This document shows positions 1 through 9,037 of a stretch of 64,000 nucleotides of DNA, in pieces. This stretch comes from Flavimobilis massiliensis (lineage in GTDB: Bacteria; Actinomycetota; Actinomycetes; Actinomycetales; Cellulomonadaceae): positions 2,480,001 to 2,544,000 of the forward strand of contig NZ_LT964979.1 in NCBI RefSeq assembly GCF_900240335.1, read 5' to 3'. Every line of letters begins with the position of its first letter. Position 1 is the first letter of the stretch. Position numbers and translations under genes: made by a program. The notes beneath the pieces were generated by a model that saw only the letters and a program-made list of their open reading frames with translations, was not told where the DNA came from and did no database searches.

Positions 1-543
1 GCGGCCGCGCCGTGGCTTGCGGGCCATCTGCGGGGACGGGTCGCGGCGCTGCTCGACGACGTCGTCGGGTCTGGCGCGGAGCTCGGCCGCGGCGGTCCGG
101 GCCGACGTGCGCGGGCGTGGGCGTCGACCCTCGGGCGGGTCGTGCGCGCCCCGGCGGGCACGTCGCTCGGCACTCGTCTGCTGTCGCCGTCGCAGCGCGC
201 GACGATGGCGGAGATCGCCGCGGTGATGTCGCTCCTCGAGGGGCATGCCGACGTCATGATGGACCGCGTCGGGGAGAACGTCGTCCCGGGTGTCGGGCGG
301 ATCCGGGCGTCGTTCGACGCGCGGCGCTCGCAGCGCGGCGGGGCCGTCGACACGGTGCTCCGCAAGGTGCTCGGCCTCGACGAGAAGCTTGCGCAATACA
401 CCGACGGCGCGGCGTTCGTGCGGGGAGCGATGATCCGCGTCGGGCGTCGCCGCCTCAACGCGGTGTGGGACGGTCCCGAGAACCTTCCGACGTCGCGCGA
501 GCTCGCTGATCCCGCCGCGTGGGTGCGGCGCGTCCACGGATGA
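1..543 (+). CDS. Zincin-like (zinc-dependent metalloprotease) family protein, C-terminal part
   Basis: Only the last 180 codons are present; the reading frame is open from base 1, so the start lies outside the window. The visible part contains LLEGHADVMMD (around residue 76 of the fragment), which matches the helix bearing the second metal-ligand region in the actinobacterial zincin family often found directly upstream of tilS. Its catalytic HExxH motif would lie in the missing part, so activity cannot be judged. The stop overlaps the tilS start by four bases (ATGA), implying translational coupling. The family is usually annotated as a putative zinc-dependent metalloprotease (older name: F420 biosynthesis associated). 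The family is fairly sure from motif and gene order; the function is not established. Confidence 0.75.
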   Translation, partial: AAAPWLAGHLRGRVAALLDDVVGSGAELGRGGPGRRARAWASTLGRVVRAPAGTSLGTRLLSPSQRATMAEIAAVMSLLEGHADVMMDRVGENVVPGVGRIRASFDARRSQRGGAVDTVLRKVLGLDEKLAQYTDGAAFVRGAMIRVGRRRLNAVWDGPENLPTSRELADPAAWVRRVHG

Positions 544-1715
544 GCCTGCCGACCCCGCACACCGTCGCGGGGCGCCGGGCGGTGCGGGAGGCGCTCGCCG
601 ACCTGCCGGGCGCGGCGCCCGTGGTCGTCGGGTGCTCGGGCGGTCCGGACTCGCTCGCGCTCGTCGCGTGCGTCGCGGCGGAGCTCGGGCTGCGGCCCAT
701 GTCCGGCCGCGCCGCGGCGTCCGTGCCCGACGGTCCCGTGCCTGACGCTGCCGTGCCCGACGGTCCCGTGGCCGATGTCCTCCCGCCCCGCCCGCGCGGC
801 GACCGGACCGCGGGCCGCACCGTGCGCGTCGTCGTCGTCGACCACGGCCTGCAGCCGGGCAGCGACGCCGTCGCGGAGCGTGCCGCGGCGATGTGCCGGG
901 CGCTCGGGCTGACGACCGACGTCGTCCGGGTCGTCGTCGACGCGCCCGGCGGGCCCGAGGCGGCCGCGCGGACCGCGCGGCACGCGGCGCTCGAGCGTGC
1001 GCTCGACGCGCTGCCGGGCGGGGCAGACGGCGCGATCCTCCTCGGGCACACGCTCGACGACCAGGCCGAGGGCGTGCTCCTCGGGCTCGCGCGCGGCGCG
1101 GGTGCTCGCTCCCTCGCGGGCATGCGGCCCGTGCGCGGACGCGTGCGCCGCCCCTTCCTCGGCCTCGGGCGTGCCGTGACCGTCGGCGTGTGCGCCGAGC
1201 AGGGGCTCGAGCCGTGGCACGACCCGACGAACACCCCCGCGCCCGACGACGACGCTGCACCGCGACGCTCGGCCCTGCGTGCGCGGGTCCTGCCGCTGCT
1301 CACGGACGTGCTCGGGCCGGGTGTCGTGCCGGCGCTCGCCCGGACGGCGGAGCAGCTCCGGGAGGACGACGACGCGCTCGCGTCGTACGCCGCCCGGCTG
1401 CTCGCCGACGCTGCCGTCGTGACCTTCGTCGCCGACGGCTCCGAGCGCGCGGCGACCGGGACGTCGGGCGTTCCTGCTGCTGCGAGCCTCGACTGCGCGG
1501 CGCTCGCGGCCGCACCCGTGGCCGTGAGGCGCCGCGCGCTGCGCGCGTGGGCCGTCGCCGTCGGGGCGAGCGACGGCGCGCTCGCCCGCACCCACGTCCT
1601 CGCGCTCGACGCCCTCGTCGTCGCGTGGCGAGGGCAAGGGCCCGTCCCGCTCCCCGGACGGGTCACCGTCCGTCGCAGGTGTGGCACGCTTGAGGGACAC
1701 CGTCCCGCACCCTGA
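540..1715 (+). CDS. tilS: tRNA(Ile)-lysidine synthase
   Basis: 391 residues. TilS is an ATP-dependent enzyme that modifies C34 of the tRNA-Ile CAU anticodon to lysidine in the cytoplasm. The N-type ATP pyrophosphatase P-loop SGGPDS is at residues 33-38 and DHGLQ at about 101-105. Between these lies an unusual Pro/Asp/Val-rich insertion (about residues 58-92) with the repeated unit VPDGPV, absent from typical TilS and probably a surface loop. LGHTLDDQAE, another conserved ligase motif, follows. The ATG start overlaps the upstream stop as ATGA. Hpt follows 11 bases later; tilS-hpt-ftsH is a classic conserved order in Gram-positive bacteria. Confidence 0.95.
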   Translation: MSLPTPHTVAGRRAVREALADLPGAAPVVVGCSGGPDSLALVACVAAELGLRPMSGRAAASVPDGPVPDAAVPDGPVADVLPPRPRGDRTAGRTVRVVVVDHGLQPGSDAVAERAAAMCRALGLTTDVVRVVVDAPGGPEAAARTARHAALERALDALPGGADGAILLGHTLDDQAEGVLLGLARGAGARSLAGMRPVRGRVRRPFLGLGRAVTVGVCAEQGLEPWHDPTNTPAPDDDAAPRRSALRARVLPLLTDVLGPGVVPALARTAEQLREDDDALASYAARLLADAAVVTFVADGSERAATGTSGVPAAASLDCAALAAAPVAVRRRALRAWAVAVGASDGALARTHVLALDALVVAWRGQGPVPLPGRVTVRRRCGTLEGHRPAP

Positions 1716-1726
1716 GGAGCCCTTTC

Positions 1727-2281
1727 GTGGACCTGTCCGACATCGGTAACGACATCGATCACGTTCTGCTGACCGAGGAGCAGATCGGCGCCCGTCTCGA
1801 CGAGATGGCCGCGCAGATCGACGCGGACTACGCGGGCAAGGACCTCCTGCTCGTCGGCGTCCTCAAGGGTGCGGTCATGGTGATGGCCGACCTCTCCCGC
1901 CGCCTGCACACGGCCGCGACGATGGACTGGATGGCGGTGTCGTCCTACGGCTCCGGCACGAAGTCGTCGGGCGTCGTCCGGATCCTCAAGGACCTCGACA
2001 CGGACCTCACGGACCGTCACGTGCTCATCGTCGAGGACATCGTCGACTCGGGTCTCACGCTCTCGTGGCTCCTGTCGAACCTGCGCTCGCGCGGCCCGGC
2101 GTCGGTTGAGATCGCTGCCGCGATGCGCAAGCCCGACGCGGTGAAGGTCGACATCGACGTCCGCTACGTCGGCTTCGACATCCCCAACGAGTTCGTCGTC
2201 GGCTATGGCCTCGACTACGCGGAGAAGTACCGCAACCTCCCGTTCGTCGGGACGCTTGCGCCGCATGTCTACGAGCGCTGA
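1727..2281 (+). CDS. hpt: Hypoxanthine phosphoribosyltransferase
   Basis: 184 residues, normal size for the family. The enzyme salvages hypoxanthine and guanine with PRPP to give IMP and GMP. The PRPP-binding loop EDIVDSGLT is at about residues 103-111, and the flexible-loop region VSSYGSGTKSSG is at about 71-82. The start is GTG, preceded by an AGGAG ribosome site at good spacing. It sits just after tilS and is followed by a strong hairpin, so tilS-hpt may form a transcript partly separated from ftsH. Confidence 0.95.
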   Translation: MDLSDIGNDIDHVLLTEEQIGARLDEMAAQIDADYAGKDLLLVGVLKGAVMVMADLSRRLHTAATMDWMAVSSYGSGTKSSGVVRILKDLDTDLTDRHVLIVEDIVDSGLTLSWLLSNLRSRGPASVEIAAAMRKPDAVKVDIDVRYVGFDIPNEFVVGYGLDYAEKYRNLPFVGTLAPHVYER

Positions 2282-2286
2282 GCATC

Positions 2287-2316
2287 CCGGGGCGTCCCGC
2301 CGCCGGGACGCCCCGG
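2287..2316 (+). terminator. Hairpin downstream of hpt
   Basis: Two complementary 13-base GC arms (2287-2299 and 2304-2316) begin six bases after the hpt stop. There is no clear T-tract, as is common in high-GC actinobacteria. It probably ends or attenuates the tilS-hpt transcript before ftsH. Confidence 0.6.
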
Positions 2317-2422
2317 CCCCGGCCGTCCTGCCCTGGGCGAACACGCAGGAATGGTCCAGCCTCGCGATGTACGGTCGGAGCGGAACTCTCGCGAGCGGAA
2401 GGAACGGGTACGCCCGTAGCCG

Positions 2423-4470
<2,048 letters not shown>

Positions 4471-4474
<4 letters not shown>

Positions 4475-5064
4475 CGAGCGCAGAAGAGCTTCCGGACCGC
4501 AGGGTCGACCTCGACCGCGCCGCCGCGGCGGTGCGCGAGCTGCTGCTCGCGGTCGGGGAGGACCCGGACCGCGAGGGCCTGCGCGAGACGCCGGCCCGCG
4601 TCGCGCGCGCGTACGCCGAGGTCTTCGCAGGTCTCAGCCAGGACCCTGCGGACGTGCTCGGCACGACGTTCGACATCGGCCACGAGGAGATGATCCTCGT
4701 CAAGGACATCGAGCTCTACTCGACGTGCGAGCACCACCTCGTGCCGTTCCACGGCGTCGCGCACGTCGGGTACATCCCTGGAGCCGACGGCCGCGTCACC
4801 GGGCTGTCGAAGCTCGCACGCCTCGTCGAGGTCTTCGCGCGCCGCCCACAGGTCCAGGAGCGCCTCACGTCGCAGATCGCCGACGCGCTCGTCGAGCACC
4901 TCGAGCCGCGCGGAGTCCTCGTCGTCGTCGAGTGCGAGCACCTGTGCATGTCGATGCGCGGCGTTCGCAAGCCCGGTGCCCGCACCGTGACGAGCGCCGT
5001 GCGTGGCCAGATGCGTGACGTCGCGACGCGTGCCGAGGCCATGAGCCTCGTCCTCGGGCGCTGA
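4471..5064 (+). CDS. folE: GTP cyclohydrolase I
   Basis: 197 residues. It converts GTP to 7,8-dihydroneopterin triphosphate, the first step of folate synthesis. The CEHH motif with zinc ligands Cys86 and His89 is visible, and the third ligand region CEHLCMSMRGV is at about 155-165. The start overlaps the ftsH stop (ATGA), so folE is probably translationally coupled to ftsH. It heads a folate gene run continued by folP and folBK. Confidence 0.97.
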
Positions 5065-5091
5065 CGGGGCCCGCGACACCGCCGCTAGGCT

Positions 5092-5254
5092 GACGCCCGT
5101 GCGGGCGACGACGTCGTAGATCCCGGGCTCGGCGAGGCCTCCCGAGATGNCCCCGCGCGCCGCGTGCTGTATCTGTTTTTTCATCAGGATGCGGCGCCCA
5201 CAGAGATCCACGCGAAGGGGGTCGCCGGCAGCGTCAGATGTATAAAAGAGCCGC
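5092..5254. other. Probable sequencing-adapter chimera (artefact) with inverted folP copy
   Basis: Bases 5092-5149 are an exact inverted copy of 5585-5642 inside folP; an unresolved base N follows at 5150. Bases 5188-5213 match the 3' 26 bases of the Illumina P5 oligonucleotide at 21 of 26 positions. Bases 5222-5250 match the Nextera read-1 adapter (TCGTCGGCAGCGTC then AGATGTGTATAAGAG) at 26 of 29 positions. The gap between them, 5214-5221, is exactly eight bases, the length of an i5 index. This order, P5-index-read1-insert, is that of a library molecule, not of a genome. The real DNA between the folE stop and folP is therefore uncertain here. Confidence 0.9.
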
Positions 5255-6122
5255 CCCCGCGAGCCTCGCCCGCCTCGACCGCACGCTCGTCATGGGCGTC
5301 CTCAACGTCACGCCCGACTCGTTCTCGGACGGCGGCGAATGGTTCGGGCCCGAGGCCGCGGTCGCGCACGGCGTGCTCCTCGCCTCCCAGGGAGCCGACC
5401 TCGTCGACGTCGGCGGCGAGTCGACCCGTCCCGGGGCGGCACGGGTGCCGGAGGACGAAGAGCTCGCGCGCGTCCTTCCGGTCGTCCGTGAGCTCACGGC
5501 GCGCGGCGTGCCCGTGAGCATCGACACGACCCGTGCCCGCGTCGCGGCACGCGCGGTCGAGGCCGGTGCCGTCGTCGTCAACGACATCTCGGGAGGCCTC
5601 GCCGAGCCCGGGATCTACGACGTCGTCGCCCGCACGGGCGTCGTCTACGTCGCGATGCACTGGCGCGGCCACGCTGACGTCATGGACTCCCTCGCCGTGT
5701 ACGACGACGTCGTCACCGATGTCCGGGACGAACTCGCCGAGCGCGTCACGGACCTCGTGGCCGCGGGCGTCGCGCGTGAGCAGGTCGTCCTCGACCCGGG
5801 CCTCGGCTTCGCGAAGCCGGGCGCCGCGAACTGGCCGCTGCTTGCGGCCCTCGACGAGCTGCTCGCGCTCGATCTTCCCGTGCTCGTGGGCGCCTCGCGC
5901 AAGAGGTTCCTCGGTACGCTGCTTGCAGGGCCGGACGGGCAGCCGGCACCCCCGCTCGCACGTGACGGTGCGACGGCCGCGATCTCGGCGCTCGCCGCGG
6001 CGGCCGGCGCGTGGTGCGTGCGGGTGCACGACGTCCCGGGCTCCGTCGACGCGGTCCGGGTCGCACGCGCGTGGGACGGCGCACGTCGGCCGCGCACCCT
6101 GAATACCGAGGAGCAGAAGTGA
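5238..6122 (+). CDS. folP: Dihydropteroate synthase, 5' end corrupted
   Basis: DHPS joins p-aminobenzoate to hydroxymethyl-dihydropterin diphosphate; it is the sulfonamide target. MGVLNVTPDSFSDGG, GGESTRPG, the SIDTTRARVA strand and the DPGLGFAKPG loop are all visible. The only in-frame ATG (5238) lies inside adapter-like sequence, so the first five or six codons as written (MYKRAA) are not native. The true start is probably the GTG at 5099, which sits seven bases after TAGGCT (5086-5091), or a nearby lost codon. The native N-terminus was probably short, as DHPS normally begins close to the MGVLNVTPDS strand. The stop overlaps the folBK start (GTGA). Confidence 0.9.
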   Translation: MYKRAAPASLARLDRTLVMGVLNVTPDSFSDGGEWFGPEAAVAHGVLLASQGADLVDVGGESTRPGAARVPEDEELARVLPVVRELTARGVPVSIDTTRARVAARAVEAGAVVVNDISGGLAEPGIYDVVARTGVVYVAMHWRGHADVMDSLAVYDDVVTDVRDELAERVTDLVAAGVAREQVVLDPGLGFAKPGAANWPLLAALDELLALDLPVLVGASRKRFLGTLLAGPDGQPAPPLARDGATAAISALAAAAGAWCVRVHDVPGSVDAVRVARAWDGARRPRTLNTEEQK

Positions 6123-7312
6123 CGATCTTGCCCGGCCCGGTTCTCGACGCCCACGGCCGCCAGCTCGACCAGGTGCGGCTCACGGGGCTGTCCGCGACGG
6201 GCTTCCACGGAGTGCTCGACCACGAGCGGGCCGAGGGCCAGACGTTCGTCGCCGACGTCACCGTCCACGTCGACACGCGTCGTGCGGCCGCGTCGGACGA
6301 CCTCGCGCACACGCTCAACTACGCCGAGCTCGCCGCCGAGGTCGTCGAGGTCCTCGGCGGACCTGCGGTGCGGCTCGTCGAGACGCTCGCGGAGCAGATC
6401 GCGTCGGCGGCTCTCGACCACACGCTCGTCGCGGCGGTCGACGTCGCGGTCCACAAGCCGTCCGCACCCGTCGGGGTGCCGTTCGGGGACGTCGTCGTCG
6501 CGATCCGTCGCGACCGCGTCAAGCTGCCGTCCGCACGCTTCGACCCCGCTGCCGCCCCGGCCTCGTCCGTCGCGACGATCGGCGCGTCCGCGGCGCCCGC
6601 AGCGCCCGCAGCGCCCGCAGAGTCAGCAGCGCCCGCTGCGGTACGGCCCGCGGCCGCGGTGGCACCGGTGCCGCCGCCCCCGGCCGAGATCCCCGCGCTC
6701 GCGCCGTCCGACGACGATCCCGCGACCGGCCTCCTCGACCCCGTCCACGTGCCCGAGCCCGACTTCATGGACCGCGCCCCGGCCGGTCCCGTGGAGGCGG
6801 TTCTCGCCCTCGGCTCGAACATGGGCGACCCGCGCGAGATCCTCACGCGGGCGATCGAGGATCTCGCGGGCGCGCCCGGCCTCGAGGTGCTCAAGGTCGC
6901 GCCCCTTGCGCGCACCGCGGCCGTCGGGGGCGTCGAGCAGCCTGACTTCCTCAACACCGTCCTCCTCGTGCGCACGACGCTCGCGCCCCGCGCACTGTTG
7001 CGCGTCGCGCATGCCGTCGAGCAGGAGCACCACCGGACGCGCGACGTCCGCTGGGGCCCGCGGACGCTCGACGTCGACCTCATCACGTACGAGGGCGTCG
7101 TCGGCGTCACCGACGACCTCGAGCTGCCGCACCCGCGCGCGCACGAGCGTGCGTTCGTCCTCGCACCGTGGGCGGAGATCGAGCCCGACGCGGTGCTGCC
7201 CGGCCTCGGCGGCGGCCCCGTCGCGGCGCTCGCTGCGACGGCCCCCGACCGTGAGGGCGTGCGCTGGCTGCGGCTGGACTGGACGTCAGGCGACGGGGGG
7301 TCACGTCCGTGA
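6119..7312 (+). CDS. folK: Bifunctional dihydroneopterin aldolase / HPPK
   Basis: 397 residues, a fusion. Residues 1-140 form dihydroneopterin aldolase (FolB): LTGLSATGFHGVLDHER near the start and LNYAELA downstream. An Ala/Pro-rich linker (about 141-225) joins it to HPPK (FolK, about 225-397): ALGSNMGDPREIL and the RWGPRTLDVDLI signature. Together the two halves convert dihydroneopterin to the diphosphorylated pterin used by FolP. In many actinobacteria folB and folK are adjacent separate genes, so the fusion with a long low-complexity linker is notable but not unique. GTG start overlapping the folP stop; the stop overlaps the DUF3180 start. Confidence 0.93.
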   Translation: MTILPGPVLDAHGRQLDQVRLTGLSATGFHGVLDHERAEGQTFVADVTVHVDTRRAAASDDLAHTLNYAELAAEVVEVLGGPAVRLVETLAEQIASAALDHTLVAAVDVAVHKPSAPVGVPFGDVVVAIRRDRVKLPSARFDPAAAPASSVATIGASAAPAAPAAPAESAAPAAVRPAAAVAPVPPPPAEIPALAPSDDDPATGLLDPVHVPEPDFMDRAPAGPVEAVLALGSNMGDPREILTRAIEDLAGAPGLEVLKVAPLARTAAVGGVEQPDFLNTVLLVRTTLAPRALLRVAHAVEQEHHRTRDVRWGPRTLDVDLITYEGVVGVTDDLELPHPRAHERAFVLAPWAEIEPDAVLPGLGGGPVAALAATAPDREGVRWLRLDWTSGDGGSRP

Positions 7313-7800
7313 CCTCCGGGCTCCGGGTGCGCTGGCTCGTCGCCCTCGCGATCGTGGCCGCGACGCTCGGGTGGGGCGTGCTCGCACTCGTCGAGAAGGG
7401 CGGCGGCGTCGTCGGGCGCGTCGCGTGGCCGGTGGCCGTGACGCTCGTGCTGCTCGCGGCGGTCGTCCTCTGGTTCGGGTGGGCGGTGCGCCGGTACACG
7501 CAGGGCAGGCGTCCGTCGTTGTCTGGGCTCCGCGCGGCGCGCACGCTTGTGCTCGCGCAGTCGGCCGCGCTCACGGGCGCTGCGCTCACCGGCTGGTACC
7601 TCGCGCACGTCCTGCTCGTCGCGGGTGACCTCGACGTCGCGGCGCTGAGGGGCAAGGCCCTGTGGGCGGGCCTCGCAGCGCTCGCAGCGGTGACGCTCAC
7701 GGTCGCGGGCGTCGTCGTCGAACGCTGGTGCCGCGTGCGCGGTAGCGACGGCGACGACGACGAGACGCCGCCGCGCTCGGCGAACGCGACGCCGGCGTGA
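7309..7800 (+). CDS. DUF3180 family membrane protein
   Basis: 163 residues with about four hydrophobic segments (roughly 8-28, 42-62, 83-104 and 118-140) and a charged Asp-rich tail. The DUF3180 family is found in actinobacteria immediately after folK and has no known function. GTG start overlapping the folBK stop (GTGA), so it is part of the folate operon. Its last 331 bases are repeated at 8637-8967 with the same protein sequence. Confidence 0.85.
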   Translation: MTSGLRVRWLVALAIVAATLGWGVLALVEKGGGVVGRVAWPVAVTLVLLAAVVLWFGWAVRRYTQGRRPSLSGLRAARTLVLAQSAALTGAALTGWYLAHVLLVAGDLDVAALRGKALWAGLAALAAVTLTVAGVVVERWCRVRGSDGDDDETPPRSANATPA

Positions 7801-8302
7801 CGGCGCCCGGGCTCCACGCGTGCACGTCTCCGAACACGATTGCCAGGGGCGGAACCGACGAACGGGCCGACCTGGTCAGGGGCTGATCTCCAGCCGGGGT
7901 CCGACCTCGCCTCGGACGGGGCGGGCCGTCGCAAGCCTGACGAGGAGAGGCGGGTGCGGCGCTGACGGCGCGTCGCAGGAGCATCGCGAGCGACGAGCTG
8001 CACTGCGCACCGACGGCCCGTCGTGGGGTGTGTTACCGCGAGCTTCGCGCCGCGTTGAGTGCACCGTACTTCTGGTCGTGCCGGGAACGCCGATGCGCTG
8101 TCCGACGCGGCGCCGGTGCCGGTCATGCCGGCCACCACCCCTGCATCCTGCGCCGGCAGTTGCAGCGAGATCTCCGCGAACTTACGATCGCTCGATAATT
8201 GACAGAATCGCGCAGGATCGACGGTTCATCGCGGATGAGAGATTGATGCGAACGGTAGGTGCGGTCTCGCATCTTCCCGGAAAGGTCAGTGAGGACAATC
8301 GG
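7801..8302. other. Gene-poor stretch inside the insertion
   Basis: I see no recognisable gene in these 502 bases. The codons in frame with the 8303 gene stay open from 7820 but show no family signature and have Arg-rich shadow composition. GC content falls visibly after about 8160. A TTGACA box at 8199-8204 could be a -35 element for the 8303 gene, but I find no convincing -10. Confidence 0.5.
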
Positions 8303-8605
8303 ATGAGTGATGTTGGACGAATTCTTGGACGCGCCGTTCTCGGAGCGGCGTTAGCCGTATCCGTGCTCTTCATCGTCAGTGTTGCTGTAGTGGGTGTTTC
8401 CGCAATGATTGGAAAGGGGGTGGACGTGCCGCTCGTCATCAACGTCAACGTGGCGGAGGAGAATGGTCTGCCGGCGGTGTATTTCGAACCGTACCTGTCG
8501 GGCATGGCGCTCCTCGCCGGCGTGATCATTGGCGTGACGGTTGGTGCATGGTTCGCATCCGGCAAGCGTCGTGCCCCCGCGAAGACCGACTCGACGGATG
8601 CTTGA
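8303..8605 (+). CDS. Small two-helix membrane protein, atypical composition
   Basis: 100 residues, not recognised. Two hydrophobic segments (about residues 9-36 and 66-86) flank a roughly 30-residue loop containing DVPLVINVNVAEENGLP; the C-terminus is basic (GKRRAPAK). The ATG follows a GAGGA site at seven bases. The coding DNA uses many A/T-ending codons (GAT, ATT, GGA, GTA, TTA), unlike its neighbours, which suggests recent acquisition. It lies between the two copies of the DUF3180 tail. No neighbour hints at a role. An upstream extension of the frame exists but lacks support. Confidence 0.65.
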   Translation: MSDVGRILGRAVLGAALAVSVLFIVSVAVVGVSAMIGKGVDVPLVINVNVAEENGLPAVYFEPYLSGMALLAGVIIGVTVGAWFASGKRRAPAKTDSTDA

Positions 8606-8636
8606 AGCGCTCGACCAGCGGCAAGGTGTTGTGCCG

Positions 8637-8967
8637 CTGGTTCGGGTGGGCGGTGCGCCGGTACACACAGGGCAGGCGTCCGTCGTTGTCTGGGCTCCGC
8701 GCGGCGCGCACACTCGTGCTCGCGCAGTCGGCCGCGCTCACGGGCGCTGCGCTCACCGGCTGGTACCTCGCGCACGTCCTGCTCGTCGCGGGTGACCTCG
8801 ACGTCGCGGCGCTGAGGGGCAAGGCCCTGTGGGCGGGGCTCGCTGCGCTCGCCGCGGTGACGCTCACGGTCGCGGGCGTCGTCGTCGAACGCTGGTGCCG
8901 CGTGCGCGGCAGTGACGGCGACGACGACGAGACGCCACCGCGCTCGGCGAACGCGACGCCGGCGTAG
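8637..8967 (+). pseudogene. 5'-truncated copy of the DUF3180 gene
   Basis: This fragment repeats the C-terminal two thirds of the DUF3180 protein from the codons for WFGWAV to its end, without start, ribosome site or first membrane helix. An in-frame ATG at 8548 lies inside the end of the preceding gene in another frame, so production of a hybrid protein is possible but unlikely. The reading frame is intact and differs from the full gene only at synonymous sites, implying that it is young or was copied from a functional allele. Confidence 0.85.
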
Positions 8968-9037
8968 CCGTTCGCAGGACTGCGCGGGCGAGCGTCGCGG
9001 GCTAGGCTCTCCCGGTCACGGCGCGGCGGAGTGGGGG

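Larger units (their letters stand above)
7470..8967 (+). repeat. Direct repeat of the DUF3180 3' end flanking an insertion
   Basis: Bases 7470-7800 and 8637-8967 are near-identical direct copies, offset by 1167 bases. I count nine differences before the stop codons; all are synonymous, so both encode the same 109 residues or so from WFGWAVRRYTQG to SANATPA. The stop codons differ (TGA and TAG). The 836 bases between hold the atypical gene at 8303. Complete gene, insert, 5'-truncated copy is the arrangement left by a single crossover of a circular molecule carrying the gene's 3' end, or by a segmental duplication from a related strain. Confidence 0.9.

Noticed and set aside
7470..8967. Integrated element with attL/attR in the 3' end of a gene
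   Set aside because: No integrase or recombinase gene lies between the repeats, and 331 bases is far longer than a usual attachment core.
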